A DNA stretch of 64,000 nucleotides from Tritrichomonas musculus (Eukaryota > Parabasalia > Tritrichomonadida > Tritrichomonadidae), in the NCBI GenBank assembly GCA_039105265.1, contig JAPFFF010000006.1, forward strand, positions 5,022,001 through 5,086,000, given 5' to 3'. Positions 30,232 to 38,363 of the stretch are shown here, one piece after another; positions within the stretch are counted from its first letter, which is position 1, and each line of letters starts with the position of its first letter. A program made the position numbers and the translations under genes. Under the pieces are notes generated by a model. The model made no database searches. It was given only the letters and a program-made list of their open reading frames with translations, and was not told the DNA's origin.

Positions 30232-31260
30232 ATGGATGATCAGAATATAGTGAGTAGGTCATATGATTTCATTGCAAAAGAACATGGCGGTGTATCTGTT
30301 GAAGATCGACAAAAATCACCAACTATTCATCTTCGTCAATTTAATAATTGGATAAAAAGTGTTCTCATTGATCGATATTGTCCATCACCTTATGCCACAA
30401 TTTTTGATTGTGCATGCGGAAAAGGCGGCGATATTCCAAAATGGAAGCTTAAAGAACCAAATGAATACATTTTGGGCGATATATCAATTGACTCTCTTCA
30501 ATATGCCTATCTTAAATATCAAAGCGTCAAATCAAATTGCAGAGCTTTTTTCATAGGCGGTGATACTTTTTCTTGTAATTTATCAAATTTGATACCACCT
30601 GAAATTAAATTTCACATTTCTTCTTGCCAATTTGCTTTTCACTATTGCTTTCAGTCTGAATCACTTGCAAGATCTGCAGTACGCAATCTTTGCGAAAGAT
30701 TGCTTCCAGGCGGCTATGTTTTGTTAACAATTCCAAACGCATGTAGAATCGTCAAACTTCTCCGCGATTCAGATTCAACAAAAATCGGAAATTCACTTTA
30801 TTCAATTGAAAGAAGATTCGAGCTTGATAATATCCCACCTTTTGGCGCTGAATACGTTTTTAATTTAGTTGAATCAGTTGATCAATGCCCTGAATATCTT
30901 GTTCATCCAGCAATTATGACTTCTCTCTTTTCAGAATATAAATGTGAACTTATTGAAACCTTCCCTTTCCATGATTACTACCATGAAGCAATTACTTCTC
31001 ATCCAAAAATGGCAAAATTATTCAGTGATTTATTACAAAAATTAGGATTTCAAAATGCAGATATGACTCAAGATGAATGGGATACAGTTGGCTTGTATTC
31101 ATTCTATGTTTTTCAAAAAAGCGGCACATTGCCATCATTACCTACAAATCCAATTTACAACGTTCCAAAAGATAACACATTTGAAATTGCTGATGCAAAG
31201 ACAGGTGAAAGAAAACTTTATAATATATCAAAGTTGAGACAGCAAAAATTCAGAAAATAG
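30232..31260 (+). CDS. mRNA cap (guanine-N7) methyltransferase
   Basis: The protein has 342 residues from the first ATG; the frame is open upstream without an ATG. It belongs to the Abd1/RNMT family, which methylates the cap guanine of nascent mRNA using S-adenosylmethionine. Visible landmarks are RQFNNWIKSVLI, the SAM-binding FDCACGKGGDIPKWK (family form D-x-x-C-G-K-G-G-D-x-x-K-W), GDISIDSLQYA, the cap-pocket segment SCQFAFHYCFQSE, and LPGGYVLLTIPNACRI (motif IV-like). The length is close to a catalytic core without the long N-terminal extension of animal RNMT. With CPSF73 and MT-A70 it is the third mRNA-maturation enzyme here. A possible M3 box precedes it. Confidence 0.92.
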   Translation: MDDQNIVSRSYDFIAKEHGGVSVEDRQKSPTIHLRQFNNWIKSVLIDRYCPSPYATIFDCACGKGGDIPKWKLKEPNEYILGDISIDSLQYAYLKYQSVKSNCRAFFIGGDTFSCNLSNLIPPEIKFHISSCQFAFHYCFQSESLARSAVRNLCERLLPGGYVLLTIPNACRIVKLLRDSDSTKIGNSLYSIERRFELDNIPPFGAEYVFNLVESVDQCPEYLVHPAIMTSLFSEYKCELIETFPFHDYYHEAITSHPKMAKLFSDLLQKLGFQNADMTQDEWDTVGLYSFYVFQKSGTLPSLPTNPIYNVPKDNTFEIADAKTGERKLYNISKLRQQKFRK

Positions 31261-31459
31261 TGATTTAATTATTTCTTTCTTTTTAGATGTATTTTATTTG
31301 TATTTAACTAATAGCTAAATAAATATCACAATAATATAGATTATTATAAAAATTTTTAAGTGATCGAATCAAATTGAAATATTTAATAAATCTTTCAAAT
31401 TTAAATAATTCTTTCAAATTTAAAATATTTGAATATTCAATTTTTTTGATTGAGTTCCA

Positions 31460-32500
31460 ATGTCAGATGATGATTTCAGTAATATTGTATACCAAGATGA
31501 TTTTAATAAAGAAGAAAAGCCATTCATGCCTGAAAATTTCGTTAAAGCAGGTGTCCCATTTTTAACAAATTACATTGGATTATTCGGAAAATCACCTTTT
31601 TGGTTTGTAGAAAACGACAGAACTCCAGGGATTCACTTTAATCACATTAAATTGTCACTTCCTCATATAATACTCCACCTTTTATTACTGTCATCAATTT
31701 TTATTTTTAAATTTGAAGTATACGATTACTATTTTGATGAATACAATTCTTATTTTTATTTTATATTCGTATTATATATAATGCTTACAATCAGTATGAT
31801 TAGAACAATTTTCACAAACCCAGGGTATCTACCATTTTTTTATCCAGCTCAAAATGACAGAAAAGAATTTACGCAAGAAGAATATCGACTAGGTTATGCA
31901 TGCCAACAAGAGCAATATAATTGGGCGAAAAAACAGCCAAGACCAAATCGATCATGTTTTTCGGAAAGAGTTGGATACTATGTTATTAGACCTGATCATT
32001 ATTGTGGATGGGTTACAAATTGGATAGGATATCGAAATCATCGATTTTTCTTGATTTTTATCTCTTGCAGTGCAGTGTATCTTGATATATTATTCTTGAA
32101 CTGCTGTCATATGTATTGGTATCATAGAAATATTCATTCATTCCTTTGCTTTGCATTTATGATTGGATTTTCTTGCTCTTTTGGAGTGTTTTTTTCAATA
32201 CACACAGTCTTACAGAGCCTCTATATTTCAATGAATATTACGTTAGTAGAAATTTTTAAAGGACAATTTCCATTTTACAATCGTGGCTGCTTAAATAATT
32301 GGTCTGAAATTTGTGGATCAAAGAAATTAATCTGTCTTTGGCCCTTCCCTTGCATTTATTTGAAACCAGGAATTAATGTATTTAATTATCCGGAATATGT
32401 TGGTCCCTCATATAAGGATGACGTACAAATCGTGGAAAAGGATGAAGCTTTAAAAGATAAAAATGAAAAACCTTTTAATAATGCGCTCGATTTTCTTTAA
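31460..32500 (+). CDS. DHHC-type palmitoyltransferase-like membrane protein with DHYC motif
   Basis: The protein has 346 residues and four hydrophobic helices (about 66-86, 98-117, 195-212, 222-250). The loop between TM2 and TM3 ends in RPDHYCGWVTNWIGYRNHRFF, the DHHC signature in DHYC form (179-182) with the usual downstream G-x-x-N-H-x-x-F. After TM4 come NITLVEIFKG (a TTxE-like site) and NRGCLNNWSEICG (a PaCCT-like N-x-x-x-x-x-G pattern). Yeast Akr1 shows that DHYC can be active. Unusually, nearly all zinc-binding Cys and His of the cysteine-rich domain are absent: only C166 precedes the motif. It may be an atypical S-acyltransferase or an inactive relative. Confidence 0.75.
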   Translation: MSDDDFSNIVYQDDFNKEEKPFMPENFVKAGVPFLTNYIGLFGKSPFWFVENDRTPGIHFNHIKLSLPHIILHLLLLSSIFIFKFEVYDYYFDEYNSYFYFIFVLYIMLTISMIRTIFTNPGYLPFFYPAQNDRKEFTQEEYRLGYACQQEQYNWAKKQPRPNRSCFSERVGYYVIRPDHYCGWVTNWIGYRNHRFFLIFISCSAVYLDILFLNCCHMYWYHRNIHSFLCFAFMIGFSCSFGVFFSIHTVLQSLYISMNITLVEIFKGQFPFYNRGCLNNWSEICGSKKLICLWPFPCIYLKPGINVFNYPEYVGPSYKDDVQIVEKDEALKDKNEKPFNNALDFL

Positions 32501-34105
32501 TTTATCTGTATTCAGTACAATTTTTTTAGGAGCATTCAAAAAATGACGACAATTATAAGTTTCATTTTTATATTTACATACCAATTTTAATTTACAAAAT
32601 TATAATGTCAAGTTGATTAAAACAAATAATTGAAATTTTTTAATAATCAGTGACATTATTAAAATGAAAATAGCTAGCCATTTCTTTGTTTGCTAATTGC
32701 TTTTGCTGTTTTGCCACATTATGTATTTAGTATATTAGTCTTAAGTTTTTTTGTGATCTGATCAATATTTTAATATTTTATTTAAAATAATTATAAATCA
32801 TCCAAATTCCTTTCTTTTTTTATTTCATTCATTTCATTAAAGAAAGCAATGAAATGTAATTCAAACTTTTTTTCTTGATATTATATTGTCTTTTTATAAT
32901 GTTTTAATAATATCACTATTTTTATTATCATTGAATAATAATATTAAATTATGCTAACCATATTGTTATTGTTATTCTTTCTTTATATAAATTTTAAGGG
33001 ACAACAGACATAAAGAAAGAATAATATGATTTTTTCAATAAAAAAAAATTGAGAGAGTCGACACCTTTTTTTTTTAAAATTGATAAAATAAAACAGATCA
33101 ATAAGATAAAATTGAATAAAACCGTTATTTTTGTATAATGTAAAGTTTTTTTTTCATATATATGTTTTATGTTCTTAAATAGAGCTTCTAATTTAATGCT
33201 GTAGAATAAAAAAATTGAATTCCTATTGCTTCATTTTATTTTTTATTTTTAAATGTGGTATAAAAATAATACTCAATTATTTGAAATAATATTTTGCAAG
33301 AAAACTGAAAATAACTCTCAATTTTCATTAGGTAATTATCTACAATATTATTTTCTATTGTATATTTATTAATACCTTAATTTACAATTACAACATTTTT
33401 TAAGATCGCCTAAACAAGAGTCCAAATATAATCAGTATTAATAAAATTTTTATTCATAGATCATCCTACTTCTTTTTTTTTTTTTGGAGAAATTCGATTA
33501 TACTTTATATAATAAAAAAAATATTTTATTGCTATTTCTGTATTGTAATGAAAATAATGAATTACTGAAAACGAGAATCACATATTTATTTTTGAACTTT
33601 TGGGGTTATTTGAAAAATGCATTCAAATTTGTTGAATTACAACAACGGTTTTTTTTTCGTAAAGGTTATTCTCAAAAATTATTTTTTATTTTAAAAAATA
33701 AAAGTCAAAATTTTATTTTATCATTCTAAATATATAAAGGAGTCAAACAAAAAAAACAATTCAACTTTTTGAAAAATTGAAAACGATTAATTTTATAGTT
33801 TTATTGTTTTTTTAAAAATTGCTGAAATCAAATATTATTTATTGTTGTCTTAAAAAATGGACAAAAATTTCACTTCAAGAATATTCTTTTTTGAAAAAAA
33901 TTCATATTCAATTTACAAATCATCTAGAGTCAAATATTCCATTACAATAAAAAATTTTAATCCCTGAAAATGACGTAATTTCATAAAATATGATGTTTCT
34001 TTCATTTTATCTTATATTATGTTTTTCATAAATATTGAATTTTGAAATCAAGCACAATTGTAAAATTATTCAATTTTTATAATGCATTATTTTAAATAAT
34101 CAAAA
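32501..34105. other. Long AT-rich spacer with a strong hairpin
   Basis: About 1.6 kb with no credible gene; an 81-codon frame at 33484-33729 lacks an ATG start and family resemblance. TTATTCTTTCTTTAT (32972-32986) and ATAAAGAAAGAATAA (33010-33024) form a perfect 15-bp inverted repeat with a 23-nt loop. AACTTTTTGAA occurs near 33765, upstream of the Myb gene. Confidence 0.5.
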
Positions 34106-34822
34106 ATGAAAAAATTGGATGATAGAACGCGCCAAGCGAGGCTTGCAGGTCCATTATCCAGAAAAGTTAAATTTACAAAAACCGAAGATTTAAAATTAAG
34201 AGAACTTGTTGAAAGATACTCAACTGATGATTGGAAAATTATTGCTCGTCATTTACCTCCTCGAACTGCTCGCCAATGTCGTGAAAGATGGTGCAATTAC
34301 ATTGATCCAAATTTAACAACGGAACCATGGACTCCTGATGAAGACGAAGCCTTATTAAGAATTCACGAACAAATTGGGAATCATTGGAAAAAATTAGAAG
34401 AATTCTTTCCAAAACGATCAAAGAATAGTATTAAAAAAAGATGGCATATGCTAAAAGGAACTAATGAAGAGGATGAAGAAATAATAGATTTTAAGCCATC
34501 CTCAAATAGTCAACCAATGATGTCATCGATAAATGCAAAAAATACTTTAACCAGCTCTACACCCAATACATTAATCAGTTCATCAAGCATTCCACATGCA
34601 TTTATGCCTATGACAATTTTACCTCCAGAACCTACAACTGTTATTCCAGTTGCACCATTATATATATCTGTTAATTTACCAATGTACAATGTATCAAATA
34701 GAATTACAACATTCATTGAAGATCCTCATATTTATATGGGGATGTATGAAAAACCTCATGCAAATTTTTCCAATAGTTTTGTTCAAAATAATTTATGCAC
34801 TGTATCGGACGCTTATTATTAA
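34106..34822 (+). CDS. R2R3 Myb DNA-binding protein
   Basis: The protein has 238 residues with two Myb repeats. The first (about 24-72) includes KFTKTEDLKLRELV, DDWKIIARHL and TARQCRERWCNYIDP; the second (about 76-118) includes PWTPDEDEALLRIHEQIG, WKKLEEFFPKRSKNSIKKRW. The first conserved aromatic of repeat 1 is Phe instead of Trp, a common substitution. The rest (120-238) is Ser/Thr/Pro-rich without domains, possibly an activation region. Trichomonads have large families of such Myb proteins, including regulators of iron-responsive genes and the factor that binds the M3 core element; which of these it is cannot be told from sequence. Confidence 0.92.
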   Translation: MKKLDDRTRQARLAGPLSRKVKFTKTEDLKLRELVERYSTDDWKIIARHLPPRTARQCRERWCNYIDPNLTTEPWTPDEDEALLRIHEQIGNHWKKLEEFFPKRSKNSIKKRWHMLKGTNEEDEEIIDFKPSSNSQPMMSSINAKNTLTSSTPNTLISSSSIPHAFMPMTILPPEPTTVIPVAPLYISVNLPMYNVSNRITTFIEDPHIYMGMYEKPHANFSNSFVQNNLCTVSDAYY

Positions 34823-35054
34823 TTTAACCTCTAATTTCTTTTTTAAATCATTTGTTTTTCTTTCATTTTATATGCATATAGATAGTTAAATATTTATTTG
34901 TTTTATTAAGTATAAATAATCAATTTCCACATGCAATTTTTTTTATTTATAATTTGCATACAAAAAATAGCAATATGAAAAATAATTCATTATGATTTTT
35001 TGAACAAACAAATGAATAAAAACATGGATACTTTCATAGAAATCTTTCAATCAA

Positions 35055-35098
<44 letters not shown>

Positions 35099-35377
35099 AG
35101 ATATTCGAATGCAAATTGCTGAAAATTAAAAATGGGCGAAATTTTTTTATAGCATTTAATTGAAAGGTCAATATAGTTATTGCAAGATTTTATTTCAAAC
35201 TGTATTCAAAAAATTCTATTACATCAAACAATAATTTAATAATTGGTTAAGATACCAAATCTTAATTTTTTTAATTATTATTTGATAAACAAATATCAAG
35301 TTTTTTTAATTCAAAAGCAAACAATAAGTTAATAAAGAAATGTGATATAAAAATTGAAAAGCAATTAGAAAATAAAA
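34823..35377. other. Spacer with a 36-nt T run
   Basis: AT-rich spacer between two co-directional genes. Positions 35058-35093 are 36 consecutive T, the longest homopolymer in the window. No gene. Confidence 0.6.
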
Positions 35378-36844
35378 ATGAATAAGATACCTATGAAAGT
35401 CCCTGTGCTCGCAAATGACGATTTCGAGCCATTTTGCGTTCTTAAAGCTGTACGTACATTATCATTTTTAGAAAAAGCTGTTGATAACGTTTTTAATACA
35501 ATATCCAAAAGAATTAATGATGAACAAGCAAGAGTTTCAAATCTAACTAACCGCGTTGCTTCAGCCCAATCTGCTATTGACAACTTAAACGATCCTTCAA
35601 AAGTTGTTACAATTATATCTCCATTAAAATTTGTTGGAGAAGAATATCCACAATCTTATAATCCTATTACTCAATATATGTCTAGAATCGAACCTGAAAA
35701 GGTTACTGGCCAATCAATTCTTGTTACTGAAGCTTTGAAGAATGTCGAATATGAAAAAGATGAAACTTTCAACTTTGAACAGCTACCAATTGTGAAGAGA
35801 GAGAAACTTAGCTCTTCGGGCTTAGGTCGTTCACCAGAATATATTCACTCGGTTGCTTCCTTGCTATTATTTAGAACAAACGAAAATCCATATCGTGATG
35901 CTCTTGGTATTGATAACTTTGCTGGAAAACTCGGACGTGAACAAGAAGACAATGTTGTCAGAGCTATCCCAGATGCTCCAGGATCTATCTTTTCAATCGA
36001 TTTGCTTCCAGAAATTGGTGATGGAGACTTTATGTTTAGACCACAATTTGATAATCTTCCAACATTTGATTTGCCAGGAAATATCCCAGGCCTTGCCAAT
36101 ATTGCAAACATCGACTTTGACATTGCTAACCCAGAATTTGATATTGCTCCATCAATGTTCAACAACCAGGGAGATTTTGGCGGCTTTGGTGATGCTCCCC
36201 CACCACCTCCACCTCCAGATGGAGGTGAGATTGATCCAAACGCTCCACCTCCTCCTCCACCACCTCCTGGAGAAGATGGAGGAGTGCCTCCACCTCCACC
36301 TCCGCCGCCTCCACCTCCACCACCTCCAGGTGGCGATGCACCCCCGCCCCCACCGATGGAGGACGGATCTATTCCACCTCCGCCCCCACCACCTCCACCA
36401 CCCCCACCTCCTCCTCCTCCACCTCCCCCACCTCCTGGAGGAGAAGGTGGCGAAGGAGGAGAAGGCGGTGAAGGTGGTGGCGGAGCTGCCCCTGGCATTC
36501 CTTCAGCAAATGGCGTTAGCTTCCTTGACCTTATCAAAAATCCTGGTATTAAACTCCGAAAAGTTAACCGTGATGAACCCCCACCAGGATCTAAACCACC
36601 TCCACCTGCAGCAATGGATCATATGTCAGAATTGATGATGAAAATTAGGCAACGTGGGCAGGCAATGGCTGGAAAGAACGTTGAGGAAAGACGAGCTTTA
36701 CTTGATCTTGGCCCAAGCGAAAAGGATAATGGAAAAGATGAATCTAAAATTGTCGAAGCAGGAAGCCTTCAATTCCAAGTTCGAAGTGACTCAGAGAGTG
36801 ACTCTGAAGAAGAATCATCATCATCATCAGAATGGGATGATTAA
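35378..36844 (+). CDS. WASHC1: WASH complex subunit 1 (WASH), Arp2/3 activator
   Basis: The protein has 488 residues with WASH architecture. The N-terminal homology region holds RTLSFLEKAVDNVFNTISKR and RVASAQSAIDNLND, then VTIISPLKF and YP. The middle reads SVASLLLFRTNENPY and, further on, LPGNIPGLANIANIDFD and APS, matching animal WASH block by block. A long proline tract (about 275-350) would bind profilin or SH3 domains. The C-terminal VCA part has a WH2-like GVSFLDLIKNPGIKLRKV, a central segment MSELMMKIRQRGQAMAGK and an acidic tail ending EWDD with its conserved Trp. WASH drives Arp2/3 actin branching on endosomes. SCAR/WAVE and WASP lack the SLLLF block. Confidence 0.88.
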   Translation: MNKIPMKVPVLANDDFEPFCVLKAVRTLSFLEKAVDNVFNTISKRINDEQARVSNLTNRVASAQSAIDNLNDPSKVVTIISPLKFVGEEYPQSYNPITQYMSRIEPEKVTGQSILVTEALKNVEYEKDETFNFEQLPIVKREKLSSSGLGRSPEYIHSVASLLLFRTNENPYRDALGIDNFAGKLGREQEDNVVRAIPDAPGSIFSIDLLPEIGDGDFMFRPQFDNLPTFDLPGNIPGLANIANIDFDIANPEFDIAPSMFNNQGDFGGFGDAPPPPPPPDGGEIDPNAPPPPPPPPGEDGGVPPPPPPPPPPPPPPGGDAPPPPPMEDGSIPPPPPPPPPPPPPPPPPPPPPGGEGGEGGEGGEGGGGAAPGIPSANGVSFLDLIKNPGIKLRKVNRDEPPPGSKPPPPAAMDHMSELMMKIRQRGQAMAGKNVEERRALLDLGPSEKDNGKDESKIVEAGSLQFQVRSDSESDSEEESSSSSEWDD

Positions 36845-37161
36845 ATAATCAATTTTTTATATATATTTTATATTTTTATTATTTAATCAGTGAAACAGCA
36901 ACGCAAACGTTTTAAATAGAAAGATTAAATATTTTTCATTTTGATATCAGGATAAATATAAATTGAGAAAGTGGATAAAAAGTTTACTAAGGAATAGAAA
37001 TATTCTCAATTAAATTGAAATAAAAATTTGATGTTTATAAAATGAGGTAAATAAATTGGCCTATAAAATAACAGTTGAACATTTTTATTAACTTTTTGAG
37101 TAATACATAAATGTCCGGACACTTTTTTTCCATTCATTCAAAAAGAGAAAAAAAAACAATT
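36845..37161. other. Spacer with paired CTTTTTGA-type motifs
   Basis: AACTTTTTGAGT near 37092 faces an inverted ATTCAAAAAG near 37138, both within 90 nt of the Fes1 start. Otherwise AT-rich. Confidence 0.4.
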
Positions 37162-37166
37162 TCATT
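37162..37166 (+). promoter_or_regulatory. Initiator (Inr), TCATT
   Basis: TCATT with predicted start A at 37164, giving a 14-nt leader to the Fes1-like ATG at 37178. Confidence 0.55.
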
Positions 37167-37177
37167 ATTTTTCTATA

Positions 37178-37948
37178 ATGCTCCCATACAACTCTAATCA
37201 AAAGAAAGAAGAACCAACTGCTATTCCTCCAAATGAGAAGGAACTTCTTAAGTGGGCAATCGAACATAGTGAAGATGTTAAAAATATTAGAAACGACCAC
37301 TTAATGTCTCATGAAGAATTTAAGGAAATGTGGAATGACTTATGCCCAGATACAGTTGAACAATTAAAAGCAAATCTTGCAATAATTCGATCTAATCCAA
37401 AAGATGATGAAATGTATCTTGCACTCGACAAAACATTATTTATTGTAGAAGATATTGATGCAGCAGATTGGTTTGTAGATCTTAAAGGATACGATGCTGT
37501 TTTACCTCTTCTCAACAGTCCAAATCCTGAAATTAGAATGGCCGCAGCATGGATTATTTCAAATACACTTCAAAACAATCCTAAAGATCAACAAAAATAC
37601 TTTGAACAAGTTGGACTTGAGATACCAATTAAATCTCTTGAATCAGAAACAGTAGAAAAACCTGCTATTAGGAAGCTGAGCTTACTTTCTAATGCTGTTC
37701 GTGGTTTTAAGCCACTTCGTGAACAATTCTACAAAATGAATGGATTAAATGTAATAATGGCTGCATGCCCCAAATTCAAACCATTTTATTTCAGATTCTG
37801 CTGGTTAATTGGAGCTATTCTTGATGATCAAGATAAAGATGATCTTGCAGTATTTAAAGATGCCAAAATCAAAGAATTTTTAACAGAGCACAAATCTGAT
37901 ATTGATGATGAAGAACTTTTCTCAAATGTTGTCTCAAGGCTAAATTAG
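37178..37948 (+). CDS. Fes1/HspBP1-like Hsp70 nucleotide-exchange factor
   Basis: The protein has 256 residues, close to yeast Fes1 (290). The start ELLKWAIEHSED is the family N-terminal helix, and armadillo-like helices follow: DADWFVDLKGYDAVLPLLNS, EIRMAAAWIISNTLQNNPKDQ, KLSLLSNAVRGFKPLREQFYKMNG, then FRFCWLIGAILDD. The segment AAWIISNTLQNNPK is the characteristic arm-repeat signature of Fes1/HspBP1/Sil1. With no signal peptide it is the cytosolic type, not the ER protein Sil1. It would release ADP from Hsp70 and so help hand over misfolded clients. The gene has an Inr 14 nt before the ATG. Confidence 0.85.
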   Translation: MLPYNSNQKKEEPTAIPPNEKELLKWAIEHSEDVKNIRNDHLMSHEEFKEMWNDLCPDTVEQLKANLAIIRSNPKDDEMYLALDKTLFIVEDIDAADWFVDLKGYDAVLPLLNSPNPEIRMAAAWIISNTLQNNPKDQQKYFEQVGLEIPIKSLESETVEKPAIRKLSLLSNAVRGFKPLREQFYKMNGLNVIMAACPKFKPFYFRFCWLIGAILDDQDKDDLAVFKDAKIKEFLTEHKSDIDDEELFSNVVSRLN

Positions 37949-38349
37949 GCTTATTAAATTTATTTATTATTTTAATTCAATAAAATGTAATTATTCTTAT
38001 TTCGGATTTTTATTCTTCTCATTATCATTTGAACATTAATATTCTGATTTTCAACCACCAAAATTTGTTTTTTTTTGTGCTTGAAACTATGAGGCTTTTA
38101 ACTCAAAAATATAAGAATTTTAGTGGTTGCAAATTTTTTTTCATATATTCAAAAAGTTTAACTTTTTAAAACAATTGATGGAATATGATGAAAATAAAAT
38201 CTGCGAATTCTTAGTATAACGTTAATATTTTGATTATACTGGGATATATTTCGATTTTTAATGGGAGATAAATACGATCAAGTTTTAAGGATTATTCAAA
38301 TTGTAGTGATTTTAAGGATTATTCAAATTGTATTCAAATAATTCTTTAT
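37949..38349. other. Spacer upstream of branching enzyme
   Basis: AT-rich spacer. It holds a near-palindrome TTCAAAAAGTTTAACTTTTT near 38152 and the tandem 27-bp duplication at 38283-38332. Confidence 0.5.
38283..38332 (+). repeat. 27-bp tandem duplication in a promoter region
   Basis: A 23-nt string beginning TTTTAAGGATTATTCAAATT occurs at 38283-38305 and again, identical, at 38310-38332 (period 27), ending 30 nt before the branching-enzyme ATG. Confidence 0.75.
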
Positions 38350-38363
38350 TCACATTTTTCACA
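38350..38363 (+). promoter_or_regulatory. Initiator matches, two TCACA copies
   Basis: TCACA at 38350-38354 and again at 38359-38363 both fit TCAYW. The first gives an 11-nt leader to the ATG at 38363. Confidence 0.45.

Noticed and set aside
33484-33729. 81-codon frame in the long spacer
   Set aside because: Starts from TTG only, Phe/Leu/Lys-rich composition typical of random AT-rich DNA.
35845-36537. 230-codon Gly-rich frame on the minus strand
   Set aside because: Mirror of the proline tract of WASH; its composition follows entirely from the sense codons.
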